Shown: positions 1 through 8,778, counted from the stretch's first letter. The stretch is 64,000 nucleotides of DNA from an uncultured bacterium (GCA_903834785.1 CAILKP010000069.1:62001-126000); one strand, 5' to 3'. The notes: generated by a model not told the origin, from the letters alone. Numbers and translations: made by a program.

Positions 1-1029
1 TCCGAACGCCTCGTTCCAGGCGGCCTGTGCCCCCTCGGGCAGGGCCAGCATGATCTCCCGCGACACCCGCTCGTGGGCCTGCCGCACGCGCTGGGCAATC
101 TCGCCCGCCTCGCCCATCGCCTTAAAAATCGCCCCCATGTCCGGCATCTGGCCGTCCTTGCTGCGGCCCATCACCTGCATTTTCTCGTCGATGGCCAGCA
201 CCGCCCCGGCGTCGGAATCCAGCGCAAGCTCGTAGTTGCCCAGCGACTCGCTGACCGCGGTTGTCGCCGCCGTCGGCAGCGCGGCATCACCCTTGCGGGC
301 GGCCGCGAACTTCTCAAACTCCGCCCGAACATCAACCCGGTAGCCCGGGCTCATCATCATCGTCTGGCTTCGCAGCGCCTTGTCGATGCGCCGGGCCCGC
401 TCCACCTTCGGCCACAGGCCCTGCTGCTCGGGGGTCAGCAGCGCCTTGAGGTCCTCAAGCACGCCAACTTCCATCTTCTTCTGCTCGGCCTGCAGTTCAA
501 GGCCCACCTTCTCCATCCGCTCCTGCGCTCCCTTGTTCGGCTCCGGTGCCCCGCCCTCACGGATGGCCGACATCATCTCCTTCATCGCCTTGCTCATCTC
601 CTCCCGCACCGCCTTCGCCCGATCCTGGTAGTTCTCCATCCGCTGCTTGAAGATCACCTTCGCCGCATCCCGCTGCTCGGGGGTGAAGTTCAGCAAAGTG
701 CTGTACTTGCCCACATCCTGATCGGTCATCGGTGAGGCCGTCGCCGCACCGAACAGCCCGCCGTCGCCACCGGGCAGATCACCAAAATCAAAGGGCATGT
801 TGTCAAAGGCGTCCTCCATCGCCGCTTCCATCGCCGCCTGCGTCGCCGGGTCGCTCATGTCCGGCTGCCCAACCGCGTTGATCGCGACCTGCGCCTGACT
901 GCTGCGGGCAAGCCCCGCCACGCCGACCAGCACCGAAGCCGTCACCGCCAGCCCGCCCGCCAGTGCACGAAGGCGAATCCGGCACACCGGACGGGCAGCA
1001 GCACAGACGCGAGTCAGCAGATGGCGCAT
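1..1029 (-). CDS. Secreted LTxxQ (Spy/CpxP-like) repeat protein, partial
   Basis: This gene runs off the left edge; 343 codons are visible. It starts at ATG 1029-1027, with GGAG nine bases upstream (1042-1039). An N-terminal hydrophobic segment (about residues 22-46, ending near SSQAQ) looks like a signal peptide. The rest is charged and helical, with FTPEQ near residue 115 and LLTPEQ near 198 followed by a WPKVERARR segment. This is the LTxxQ pattern of Spy/CpxP/ZraP periplasmic proteins. A weaker second unit follows to the edge. The WPKVER segment is nearly identical in the gene at 1238-2608, so the two are paralogues. A periplasmic stress or chaperone-like role is inferred from the family only. 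Confidence 0.75.
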   Translation of the reverse strand, partial: MRHLLTRVCAAARPVCRIRLRALAGGLAVTASVLVGVAGLARSSQAQVAINAVGQPDMSDPATQAAMEAAMEDAFDNMPFDFGDLPGGDGGLFGAATASPMTDQDVGKYSTLLNFTPEQRDAAKVIFKQRMENYQDRAKAVREEMSKAMKEMMSAIREGGAPEPNKGAQERMEKVGLELQAEQKKMEVGVLEDLKALLTPEQQGLWPKVERARRIDKALRSQTMMMSPGYRVDVRAEFEKFAAARKGDAALPTAATTAVSESLGNYELALDSDAGAVLAIDEKMQVMGRSKDGQMPDMGAIFKAMGEAGEIAQRVRQAHERVSREIMLALPEGAQAAWNEAFG

Positions 1030-1162
1030 AGTTCAGATCTCCAGATTGCTCAGGCCGAAGCCCTCGATACCCGAGTCCTTGGGAGTCCGGCCCCCGGGCT
1101 TTCGCCGCCAGCACATCGGTCGCGATCGATCTGTAACCCCGCCGGAACTCCCCAAAAGAGAA

Positions 1163-1186
1163 GCGACCCGGCTTGCACCGGGTCGC
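1163..1186 (-). terminator. Rho-independent terminator
   Basis: GCGACCCGG and CCGGGTCGC form a perfect 9-bp stem around a 6-base loop. On the minus strand the stem is followed by TTCTCTTTT. It lies about 50 bases beyond the stop of the gene at 1238-2608, so it separates the two paralogues. Confidence 0.75.
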
Positions 1187-1237
1187 CTCATGGGCTAACA
1201 AATCAAATTCCGCCCCCCCGTCACCAACACTTATCCC

Positions 1238-2608
1238 TTACTTCGGTGTGTTGGCCGGGGCCGGGGCCGGCGTGTTACCGCCACCCTGCCGCTGACGCCG
1301 GTTGCCGCCACCGTTGTTGTTGCCACCGCCATTATCGCCGCCGGCGTTGTTGTTCCGCGCCGGGCGGGCGCCATCGCCGCCACCACCTCCGGGGCCGCCG
1401 CCGTCGTTGCCGCGCTCGGGCAGCTTGGCCACCTGCTCGGGGGTCAGCAGCGCCTTGACCTGCTCGATGGTCTTGGTCTCAAGCTCGCGCCGGGCCGTGC
1501 GGACCTTGGTCATTTCCTCGTTGTTGCCGCCGCCCATCATGTTCTGGAGGCTGAAGTTCTCCTCCTGGGCGTCCTGGGCCTTCTCGGCCTGATCGTTCAG
1601 GGCGTTGTTGCGCTGATCAAAGTCGGCCTTGATGGCCTCGAGCGACTTCTTGGTCGTTGCATCGAGTTCCATCGCCGCCGCGGCATCGATCACCCGCGTG
1701 CCGTACCGCGTCGTGCGGTAGATCTGCGGGTACGACTCCTTGCGGAACTCGGCGTTGAACTTGGCCTGCTCCTCACCCGCCAGCAGACCCTCGATCTGCT
1801 TGGCATAGCGGCGGTTGGCGTCACGCACCCGCATCGCAGCCTGACGGCCTTCCTCGATCATCTTGTTGATCTCGGTCATGTCGCCGCCGGCAAAGGCCTC
1901 CCGCAGCGTGTTGCCCTGGCTCATGGCCTTCTCATTGACCTCGTTGCGCTTGACCAGCAGCCCGTCCAAGTCGACCTCGTAGCTGTCCAGAACCGGCGCC
2001 ACAGCCTTGGTCGCGTCTTCGCTGAGCTTGATGGCCTCAACGATCTTGATCAGGTCCGCCCGCTCGCCGCTCATGCTCATCATGCCCTGACGCATCACCT
2101 TCTCGCGACGACGCTCACGCTCGACCTTCGGCCACAGCGACGCCTGGTCAGCGGTCAGCAGGCTCTTGACATCGTCAAGCAGCTGCTTCTCAGCCGCAGC
2201 CCGCTCCTCACGCAGCTTGGCCGTCTTCTCGCCCACGGCCGTCCACACGCTCGGGTCGCGGGTCTCACGGAACTCCTCGCGGGCATCTTCCATCGCCTTG
2301 CGGGCCGCGTCCTGCTTGGGCTTGTACGCCGCCTCAAAGCCCTCAAACAGCGCCTTGGCCGCCTCGCTCTGGTCGCCGGTGAACTTCAGGATCTTGCCGT
2401 ACCGCTCCAGCTCGGCCTTGGTCACCGGCGCATCCATCCCGCCGCCGCCGAACATGCCACCGCCGAACATCCCCATACCGCCGCCCATGCCGCGGCCGCC
2501 GCCACCACCCGGCTGGGCCATCGCCGTGCTGCCCAGGCCCGTTGCCACCACAATCGCGGCGGCAGTCAGAACCGTCTTCATCATCTTCATCGTGTTTCGC
2601 ATGGTCAT
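1238..2608 (-). CDS. Secreted triple-repeat LTxxQ protein
   Basis: A 456-aa protein. The start is taken at ATG 2608 because GGAG lies five bases upstream and the following residues (MTMRNTMKMM, then an Ala/Val-rich core ending AMAQ) form a signal peptide. A Gly-rich stretch follows, then three helical units of about 110 residues, each ending in an LTxxQ-like motif (LLTADQ, LLAGEEQ, LLTPEQ). The C-terminus is Gly/Asn-rich and low in complexity. The WPKVERERR segment matches the paralogue at 1-1029. Spy-like proteins normally have one pair of LTxxQ motifs, so this looks like an internally multiplied version. A periplasmic chaperone or metal-stress role is only an inference. Confidence 0.75.
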   Translation of the reverse strand: MTMRNTMKMMKTVLTAAAIVVATGLGSTAMAQPGGGGGRGMGGGMGMFGGGMFGGGGMDAPVTKAELERYGKILKFTGDQSEAAKALFEGFEAAYKPKQDAARKAMEDAREEFRETRDPSVWTAVGEKTAKLREERAAAEKQLLDDVKSLLTADQASLWPKVERERRREKVMRQGMMSMSGERADLIKIVEAIKLSEDATKAVAPVLDSYEVDLDGLLVKRNEVNEKAMSQGNTLREAFAGGDMTEINKMIEEGRQAAMRVRDANRRYAKQIEGLLAGEEQAKFNAEFRKESYPQIYRTTRYGTRVIDAAAAMELDATTKKSLEAIKADFDQRNNALNDQAEKAQDAQEENFSLQNMMGGGNNEEMTKVRTARRELETKTIEQVKALLTPEQVAKLPERGNDGGGPGGGGGDGARPARNNNAGGDNGGGNNNGGGNRRQRQGGGNTPAPAPANTPK

Positions 2609-3090
2609 GTACTCCAAATGTGAGGTCTTCAAGCTCTTGTTCGGCAGATGCAGCATCCAATCCCACCCGTCAGTCGCAGGCTAGCGTCTGTGACACGTCC
2701 TGTTTCCTGCCCCGGAGCATCCGGTCAGGACTCCTTCTTCGCCGCGATTCCGCATCGAACATGCGTAACCACCGCGGCTTAGTACAACGTCCGTAAGCCG
2801 GGATATTGCAAAGACCCCTCGAGGTTGCACCCACAGCCCCATCTCGACGCCCCATCTCATCTCCGGCAGTTGCCAGCAAATCCGAGTCAAAGTACGTAAC
2901 GTCCAATAATATGCTATATTTCCTTTCACCAATAGCCAACCCGGCGCCCTGCAAAGTCATGCTCCCCCCGCGAACAAATTCGGCCAACACAATCTAGAAT
3001 GATTCCAAAGTGCAGGCCGCTTTGCGTCCACGGCCTACCGTCTGCCTCAAGTCCGTTTCCCCTACTCCCGTCCTCTGGAGTTCACTGATC
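2609..3090. promoter_or_regulatory. Divergent intergenic region with AT-rich promoter patch
   Basis: No gene is supported here. The region separates the minus-strand LTxxQ gene from iscS. An AT-rich patch at about 2889-2935 stands out in G+C-rich surroundings and holds an extended -10-like TGC-TATATT at 2912-2920 on the plus strand, with no clear -35. A second -10-like TAGAAT is at 2995-3000. Either could drive the isc operon. No IscR-type gene or convincing IscR operator was seen. Confidence 0.35.
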
Positions 3091-4329
3091 ATGGCCCTCA
3101 AGCTCCCCGTCTATATGGATCACGCCGCCACCACCCCGTGCGACCCGCGCGTTGTGGAGGCCATGCTTCCCTACTTCACTGAGAAGTTCGGCAACCCCGG
3201 CTCCCGCAACCACAAGTTCGGCTGGGACGCCGAGGAGGGCATCGACTACGCCCGCGACGCCGCCGCCAAGCTCATCGGCGCCAACGAGAAGGAGATCATC
3301 TTCACCTCCGGTTCCACCGAAAGCAACAACCTGGCCATCAAGGGTGCCGCGTACATGTACGAGAAGGCCCCCGCCGGCAGCAAGAGCCGCGGCCACATCA
3401 TCACCGCCATCCACGAGCACAAGGCCGTGCTCGACCCTGTCAAGCGCCTGGTCAAGGAAGGCTTCGAGGCCACCTTCCTGGAGCCCGGTGAGGACGGCAT
3501 CATCACCGCCGACATGGTCGCCGCGGCAATCCGGCCCGACACCATCCTCGTCACGCTGATGTGGGCCAACAACGAGATCGGCACGATCAACGAGATCCCG
3601 CAGATCGGCAGGGTCTGCCGCGGCAAGGGCATCCTCCTGCACACCGACGCCACCCAGTGGACCGGCAAGATGCCGACCAACGTCGAGACCGACAACGTCG
3701 ACCTGCTGAGCTGGTCGAGCCACAAGATCTACGGCCCCAAGGGCGTCGGCGCCCTGTACGTCCGCCGCCACCGGCCCCGCGTCCGTCTGCAGGCGCTGCA
3801 GGACGGCGGCGGCCAGGAACGCGGCTTCCGCCCCGGCACGCTCAACGTCGCCGGCATCGTCGGCTTTGGCAAGGCCTGCGAGATCGCCCTGGCCGAGATG
3901 GATTCCGACGGCCAGCGCCTGCTCAAGCTCCGCCGCCGCCTGGAGACCGAGCTCAACCAGGCCATCGACGTCTCCAAGGTCAACGGCCACGCCGACAAGC
4001 GCCTGCCCCACATCACCAACATCTCCTTCGGCTTCGTCGAGGGCGAGGGCCTGATGATGGCCGTCAAAAACATCGCCTGCTCCAGCGGCTCGGCCTGCAC
4101 CAGCGCCTCGCTGGAGCCCAGCTACGTGCTCAAGGCCCTGGGCGTCGGCGACGAGCTGGCCCACAGCTCCCTTCGCCTCTCACTGGGCAAGGGCACCACC
4201 GACGAGCAGATCGACTACGCCATCAAGGAAATCATCACCGCCGTCACCAAGCTGCGTGCGATGAGCCCGCTGTACGACATGCACAAGGAAGGCATCGACC
4301 TGAGCAAGGTCGAGTGGGCGCACCACTGA
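3091..4329 (+). CDS. iscS: Cysteine desulfurase IscS
   Basis: A 412-aa PLP enzyme that takes sulfur from L-cysteine as a persulfide and passes it to scaffold proteins such as IscU. The start is ATG 3091, with GGAG ten bases upstream; the longer frame upstream has no family similarity. The opening YMDHAATTP, the PLP lysine in SSHKIYGPKG (K212) and the persulfide cysteine in SSGSACTSAS (C336) are intact. The C-terminus ends in LSKVEWAHH, the signature that separates IscS from SufS/NifS types. It is the first gene of an isc operon, but the downstream order is broken by the four-helix-bundle gene at 4358. Confidence 0.95.
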   Translation: MALKLPVYMDHAATTPCDPRVVEAMLPYFTEKFGNPGSRNHKFGWDAEEGIDYARDAAAKLIGANEKEIIFTSGSTESNNLAIKGAAYMYEKAPAGSKSRGHIITAIHEHKAVLDPVKRLVKEGFEATFLEPGEDGIITADMVAAAIRPDTILVTLMWANNEIGTINEIPQIGRVCRGKGILLHTDATQWTGKMPTNVETDNVDLLSWSSHKIYGPKGVGALYVRRHRPRVRLQALQDGGGQERGFRPGTLNVAGIVGFGKACEIALAEMDSDGQRLLKLRRRLETELNQAIDVSKVNGHADKRLPHITNISFGFVEGEGLMMAVKNIACSSGSACTSASLEPSYVLKALGVGDELAHSSLRLSLGKGTTDEQIDYAIKEIITAVTKLRAMSPLYDMHKEGIDLSKVEWAHH

Positions 4330-4330
4330 G

Positions 4331-4370
4331 GAAATTGCCAAACGGCCAAATTTCCAAATGGCCAAATTCT
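4331..4370. repeat. Left inverted-repeat flank of the four-helix-bundle gene
   Basis: This holds reiterated GCCAAA-type words. The 15-mer CCAAATGGCCAAATT (4354-4368) recurs as a perfect reverse complement at 4788-4802, on the other side of the gene. The start codon of the 4358 gene lies inside the repeat. Confidence 0.8.
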
Positions 4371-4762
4371 GGAGAATTGTGGCGAAAGGTCGTCTCAAAT
4401 CGGAGTTCGTCGAACGAGTCGAGGTGTTCTGTGACCGCTGCGTCGCCGTTGCCGAACAGCTCGATCAGGACGGAAGATTCCGCCGGATCGTCGAGCAGTT
4501 GGCAGCCTCCGGATCTTCAGTCGGTGCGAACCTCTCTGAAGCGTCGGAGGCGATGAGCACAAAGGACTTCCGCAAGTCGATGGCGATCGCCGCCAAGGAG
4601 CCCGTTGAAACGCGGTTCTGGATCAGACTGGTGATCCGCCGCGGCTGGATTCCGGAGACCCGCCTTCAACCACTGCTGTCCGAGCTAACTGAGATCAAGA
4701 AGATTGTTGGATCGATCCTCACTAAAACCTCGCCGGCGCGTGTAACGCCCAAGCGAATCTGA
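4358..4762 (+). CDS. Four-helix-bundle protein (S23 / 23S rRNA-IVS family)
   Basis: A 134-aa helical protein with the family hallmarks: an N-terminal helix rich in Arg/Glu/Val, the central QLAASGSSVGANLSEAS loop (about residues 48-64), then KDFRKSMAIAAKEPVETRFW and a C-terminal ELTEIKKIVGSIL helix. The family was first seen in intervening sequences of 23S rRNA genes and is related to the bAvd protein of diversity-generating retroelements. No reverse transcriptase is present here. It sits between iscS and iscU and is bracketed by inverted repeats, which suggests a mobile cassette rather than a normal isc component. Its ATG lies inside the left repeat. Function unknown. Confidence 0.85.
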   Translation: MAKFWRIVAKGRLKSEFVERVEVFCDRCVAVAEQLDQDGRFRRIVEQLAASGSSVGANLSEASEAMSTKDFRKSMAIAAKEPVETRFWIRLVIRRGWIPETRLQPLLSELTEIKKIVGSILTKTSPARVTPKRI

Positions 4763-4778
4763 ATCCCCCGCAACACGA

Positions 4779-4818
4779 CCATTTGGCAATTTGGCCATTT
4801 GGCACTTTGGAGATTTGT
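4779..4818. repeat. Right inverted-repeat flank of the four-helix-bundle gene
   Basis: TTTGGC-type words mirror those at 4331-4370; AATTTGGCCATTTGG (4788-4802) is the exact reverse complement of 4354-4368. The repeat runs into the iscU leader, and the GGAG used by iscU (4809-4812) lies at its edge. Confidence 0.8.
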
Positions 4819-4819
4819 C

Positions 4820-5254
4820 ATGGCCTACGGCCCCAAGATCATCGACCACTACGAAAACCCCCGCAACGTCGGCAACTTCGGCTCTCAGGAGCAGATGAAG
4901 TCCGACAAGAAGATCGGCGTCGGCCTCGTCGGCGCGCCCGAGTGCGGCGACGTCATGCAGCTGTCCATCAAGGTCAACCCCGAGACCGGCAAAATCGAGG
5001 ATGCCAAGTTCAAGACCTTCGGCTGCGGCTCGGCCATCGCCAGCAGCTCGCTGGCCACTGAGTGGATCAAGGGCCGCACGCTTGATCAGGCCGAGGCCCT
5101 GAAGAACACCGAACTCGTCGAGGAGCTCTCACTGCCCCCCGTCAAGATCCACTGCTCCGTCCTGGCCGAGGACGCCATCAAGGCCGCCATCAACGACTAC
5201 CGCAAGAAGAACGGCCTGCCCGTCCACGATCACGACCACGCTGAGTCGCACTGA
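4820..5254 (+). CDS. iscU: Fe-S cluster scaffold protein IscU
   Basis: A 144-aa scaffold on which [2Fe-2S] clusters are assembled from IscS-derived sulfur. The start is ATG 4820, with GGAG seven bases upstream. The three cluster cysteines are present (C42 in PECGD, C69 in FGCGSA, C112 in KIHCS), as is Asp44 beside the first. LPPVK (residues 105-109) is the motif recognised by the HscA chaperone in the E. coli system, although no hscA/hscB is present in this window. Residues about 22-31 (SQEQMKSDKK) look like an insertion relative to E. coli IscU. A His/Asp-rich tail (HDHDHAESH) ends the protein. Confidence 0.93.
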   Translation: MAYGPKIIDHYENPRNVGNFGSQEQMKSDKKIGVGLVGAPECGDVMQLSIKVNPETGKIEDAKFKTFGCGSAIASSSLATEWIKGRTLDQAEALKNTELVEELSLPPVKIHCSVLAEDAIKAAINDYRKKNGLPVHDHDHAESH

Positions 5255-5464
5255 GCCCCATTCGCTCAGTTCCTCAACCCGCCGGTCTGAGAACCGCCGA
5301 TAAGTACCGGGTGCACCCGGCGGCGGCTGCGGGTGCACCGAGCCGTCCGGCTCTTGGTGACCTCTTCCGGGGCATCTGCCCTCGAACCGGCTTCCCCCTG
5401 CCCGCGTAGCATAAATGTCCTCGATTTTCGCAATCCGTTCGACCTTCCGCCTCTGGAGCTCCCC

Positions 5465-5848
5465 ATGTCCGCTGTTGATACCACCAACCCCGCCGCTCCG
5501 GCTTCGACCACCGAGTGCCCCATCATCCTGACCGACCGCGCCGCCGCCGAGGTCAAGAAGATCGTCGCCGAGCAGGAGCTCGACGGCGACAAGATCCGTC
5601 TCCGCGTCGGCGTCAAGGGCGGCGGCTGCTCGGGCTTCAGCTACCTGCTGGACCTGACCGAGAGCCAGAAGCCCACCGATGAGCAGTTCGAGATGCACGG
5701 CGTCAAGATCGTCATCGATCCCAAGTCCCTGCTGTACCTCTCCGGCGTCAAGGTCGACTTCCGGGACGAGCTCATGGGCCGCGGCTTCGTGTTCCACAAC
5801 CCCAACGCCACCAGCACCTGCGGCTGCGGCAGCTCCTTCTCGGCCTGA
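5465..5848 (+). CDS. iscA: IscA/ErpA-type A-type Fe-S carrier
   Basis: A 127-aa A-type carrier that passes Fe-S clusters to target proteins. The start is ATG 5465, with GGAG (5455-5458) just upstream. The three family cysteines are present: C55 in GGGCSGFSY, and C119 and C121 in CGCGSSFS at the C-terminus. The first 18 residues (Ala/Thr/Pro-rich) extend beyond the usual family length. It is the last gene of the isc group and is followed by a strong terminator. ErpA is an equally possible name; the sequence alone does not decide. Confidence 0.88.
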   Translation: MSAVDTTNPAAPASTTECPIILTDRAAAEVKKIVAEQELDGDKIRLRVGVKGGGCSGFSYLLDLTESQKPTDEQFEMHGVKIVIDPKSLLYLSGVKVDFRDELMGRGFVFHNPNATSTCGCGSSFSA

Positions 5849-5900
5849 TGCCGGAAGGTCGCCCGACAAGCCCGGGAACAACCAGACTCTTTCTCCTCAC

Positions 5901-5940
5901 GCACAACCCTGTGGCTCCGCCGCGGGGTTGTGCGTTTTTG
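5901..5940 (+). terminator. Rho-independent terminator of the isc operon
   Basis: GCACAACCC (5901-5909) pairs with GGGTTGTGC (5925-5933) and is followed by GTTTTTG. It lies about 50 bases after iscA. Confidence 0.85.
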
Positions 5941-5975
5941 GCCTCCCAGACTCCGTCCCGAATCAACCTGGGTGC

Positions 5976-7286
5976 TCAGCCGGGAACCGCTTCACCCATC
6001 CGCCGCGCGATCACCTTGTCCACGCGGGCTCGGTCCATATCCACCACTTCCAGCTCAACGTTGCGGAAGACCGCCTTCTCACCGGCCTTGGGCACGTGCC
6101 CGAGCTGCACCAGCACCAGCCCCGCCACCGTGCCGATGCCGCCATCGACCGCAAAGTCATGCGGATCGATGCCCAGGGCCCGCGCCAGCTCATCAAGCGG
6201 CAGCCGCCCGTCGACCAGAATCGAGCCGTCCTCCCGCACCGTCAGCATCGACTCGCCATCATCGCCCTGGCCCGGAAGCGTGCCCAGCACCACATCCACG
6301 ATGTCATTGAGCGTGATCAGCCCCTGAATCGCGCCGTACTCATCGACCACCATCGCGATGTGCATCCGCTTGGTGCGGAACACATCCAGCAGCTTCAGGG
6401 CCAGCGTGTTCTCAGGCACGTACAGCACCGGGTGGGCCAGCTCGCCCAGGTTGATCTGCCCGCCGCTGACCAGCCCGTGCTTGACCAGGTCCTTGACGTG
6501 CACGAAGCCGATGACCGTGTCGAGCTCACCGTCACACACCGGGAAGTGCGAGAATGGACTGGTGGCAACCGTCAGTTGCATCATGTCCGCGGTGGCGTTC
6601 ACATCCAGCCAGGTCACATCCGTCCGCGGCACCATCAGGGCGCGGGCCTTGAGGTCATCCAGCCGCAGGACCCGCTCCAGCAGCCGCTGCTCGGCTTCAT
6701 GAAACACACCCGCCTGCTTGCCCTTGAAGATCATCGCCCGCACATCATCTTCCGAGACGTGCTCCTCCTCCGTCGGCGGGCGGATCCGCAGCGTCGCCAG
6801 AATCAGGTTGGTCGAGAACGTCAGCAGCGTCACCAGCGGCGAGGCGATCCGCGAGATCACCAGCATCAGCCCGGCGGTGGCCCGGGCGATGGGCTCGGGG
6901 AACGCCATACCGATGCGCTTGGGCACCAGTTCGCCCAGCAGCAGCGACAGGAACGTGATCCCGCCCATCACGACGATCACCGAAACAATCCCGGCCGCCG
7001 GCTTGAGCCAGTCGATCTGCTTGAGCGACTCCTCGACATCACCCACGAGCGCCTTCTCGCCGAACGCACCAGCGAGGATGGCCGTCACCGTGATGCCGAT
7101 CTGCACCGTCGAAAGAAAACGCGTCGGGTTGCTCGACAGCTTCAGCGCCATCTTCGCCCCGTGGTCACCCCGGGCCGCCAGCTGTTCGAGCCGGACGCGC
7201 CGGGACGACACGACGGCGATCTCGCTCATGGCAAACAGTGCGTTGATCATCAGCAGCGACAGCAGGATGAGCATTTCAATGGCCAA
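5976..7286 (-). CDS. CNNM/CorC-family membrane protein (DUF21-CBS-CorC/HlyC)
   Basis: A 436-aa protein of the HlyC/CorC family. The order is an N-terminal DUF21/CNNM membrane domain with about four hydrophobic segments (residues 1-165), a tandem CBS pair (about 200-325; MVPRTDV and IAMVVDEYGAIQG are typical) and a C-terminal CorC_HlyC domain (about 345-430). The family is linked to Mg2+/Co2+ efflux or resistance; haemolysin is a historical label. The chosen start is TTG 7286, with GGAGG eleven bases upstream; ATG 7274 is possible but badly spaced. It is separated by 141 bases from the PDZ operon and may be transcribed alone. Confidence 0.88.
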   Translation of the reverse strand: MAIEMLILLSLLMINALFAMSEIAVVSSRRVRLEQLAARGDHGAKMALKLSSNPTRFLSTVQIGITVTAILAGAFGEKALVGDVEESLKQIDWLKPAAGIVSVIVVMGGITFLSLLLGELVPKRIGMAFPEPIARATAGLMLVISRIASPLVTLLTFSTNLILATLRIRPPTEEEHVSEDDVRAMIFKGKQAGVFHEAEQRLLERVLRLDDLKARALMVPRTDVTWLDVNATADMMQLTVATSPFSHFPVCDGELDTVIGFVHVKDLVKHGLVSGGQINLGELAHPVLYVPENTLALKLLDVFRTKRMHIAMVVDEYGAIQGLITLNDIVDVVLGTLPGQGDDGESMLTVREDGSILVDGRLPLDELARALGIDPHDFAVDGGIGTVAGLVLVQLGHVPKAGEKAVFRNVELEVVDMDRARVDKVIARRMGEAVPG

Positions 7287-7427
7287 GCGCGGGACAACCT
7301 CCGTTTAGAGTGGCCCCATAGTAAACGGACCGAGCCGGTGTGAGCCGGCCCGGTCCGCTGGAAGAGAGATTGTCTGTTCTGCCCGCCCGCCGGCACTGCT
7401 GTGCCGGAAACCGGGCCCGAAACGGCC

Positions 7428-8711
7428 TCAAACCGGTCCGTTGGTGGGCATCAGGATCATCGTGTGCTTCTCACCGGGGGCCTTGCCCGCGGGCTTGTCC
7501 TTGCCTTCAGCAGGCTTCTCACCCCTGTCCTTCAGGGCGTCGCGGAGCATCTTCTCCATCTGCTCGAGCCGGGCCTCAAGCCGGGCCATGCGGTCGGCCG
7601 CCTCGACAGCGACATCGCCAGGCTCGTTGCCAGCCCAGTTGCCGCGGAGCTTGTCGATGATAATGAACGGGTTCTGCCCGGGAGCCAGACCGAAGTCGTG
7701 ATTAAAATCCTTAAATGCGTCGCGCATCTGGCGGTCGATCTCCGCCCGCGTCCGGTCGTCCATCACTCCCTCGGGGCCCATGTTGGGCAGCGCTCCCGCC
7801 CGGGCGTTGAACCGGTCGGCCAGCCCTCCGAGCCGCTCACCGTTCGGACCAATCAGCCACTGGTCGGCGGGCCCATCCATCGGCGGCACCTCGCTGAGCT
7901 TCGTCGAGTCGTACTTGGCCAGCTTCAGCGTCAGCGTCTTCTCGACGCCACGCTGCAGTACCTTCAGTGCCAGCTCGTCACCCGGCTTGCCGGTCTGCAC
8001 GGCCTTGCGGACCCGCTCCGGCGTCGCCGCGTCATCCTTGATCTGCAGGATGATGTCGTACTGCTTGAGCCCCGCGGCATCCGCCGGGGTGTCCTTGTGC
8101 ACGAACGTCACCAGCGTGGCCTCACCCGGCTTGATGCCAAAGTGCCCCGCCAGTTCAGCGGAAGGCTGGGCCATCTGCACGCCGATCATGACCTTCGTGT
8201 TGCCATTGCCGACCACGGACCGGGTCGTAACGCCACCGGGCGCGACCTCGATACCAGCGATCCCGGGGACGCGGAAAGTCTGCACGCGGGGCTGACCTTC
8301 GCCGCCACCGTTCTTGCCAAGCCCTGCAAAACGGGCCACTTCCTTGCCTTCCTTGTCAGAGACAACGAAGTCGTCACCATCACGCTTGATCTGCCCGCCG
8401 TCGTACTCCTTCCCGTCAATCTTGGCCGATTCCGCCACGCCGTTGCGGATGCGGATCGACTTGGTGCCGTCATCAAACATCACCATCGAGTTGACCTGCC
8501 CGCCGAACGCCTGGCCCGGCGGCATGACCTTCCGCTCCGCATCACGCTGCGCCAGCTGCTCGCGGACCGTCGGCCTTTCCGCCTTCTGCGGCTCATCGGG
8601 CCGCACCGCCAGCACCGGCTGTGCAATCGCCGCAACGCCGCCAGCCAGGGCGACCATCGCCAGAACGGCCAGACGCGAGAACCTGTTCGTCGAAGTTGTA
8701 GTGTGCATCAT
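7428..8711 (-). CDS. Secreted PDZ-domain protein
   Basis: A 427-aa exported protein. The start is ATG 8711 (or the adjacent ATG 8708), because GGAG precedes it by about six bases. A signal peptide (residues about 10-37, ending QPVLA) is followed by a variable region and one PDZ domain (about 180-260) with the carboxylate-binding-loop-like MIGVQM and the HKDTPADAAGLKQYDIILQI segment of DegP/HtrA PDZ domains. No Ser-protease triad is visible. The C-terminal third contains a coiled-coil-like stretch (RMARLEARLEQMEKML) and a Lys/Pro-rich tail. It lies downstream of an ECF sigma/anti-sigma pair in the same direction, so it may be the envelope sensor or effector of that module (inference). Confidence 0.8.
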   Translation of the reverse strand: MMHTTTSTNRFSRLAVLAMVALAGGVAAIAQPVLAVRPDEPQKAERPTVREQLAQRDAERKVMPPGQAFGGQVNSMVMFDDGTKSIRIRNGVAESAKIDGKEYDGGQIKRDGDDFVVSDKEGKEVARFAGLGKNGGGEGQPRVQTFRVPGIAGIEVAPGGVTTRSVVGNGNTKVMIGVQMAQPSAELAGHFGIKPGEATLVTFVHKDTPADAAGLKQYDIILQIKDDAATPERVRKAVQTGKPGDELALKVLQRGVEKTLTLKLAKYDSTKLSEVPPMDGPADQWLIGPNGERLGGLADRFNARAGALPNMGPEGVMDDRTRAEIDRQMRDAFKDFNHDFGLAPGQNPFIIIDKLRGNWAGNEPGDVAVEAADRMARLEARLEQMEKMLRDALKDRGEKPAEGKDKPAGKAPGEKHTMILMPTNGPV

Positions 8712-8778
8712 CGGTAACTCCACAAGAAAAAGGACTCAGTGTCCCATTCGATCAGATAAAACACCGGCACCCCGAACC

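Noticed and set aside
4358-4762. A diversity-generating retroelement, because of the Avd-like protein
   Set aside because: No reverse transcriptase and no template/variable repeat pair were seen nearby.
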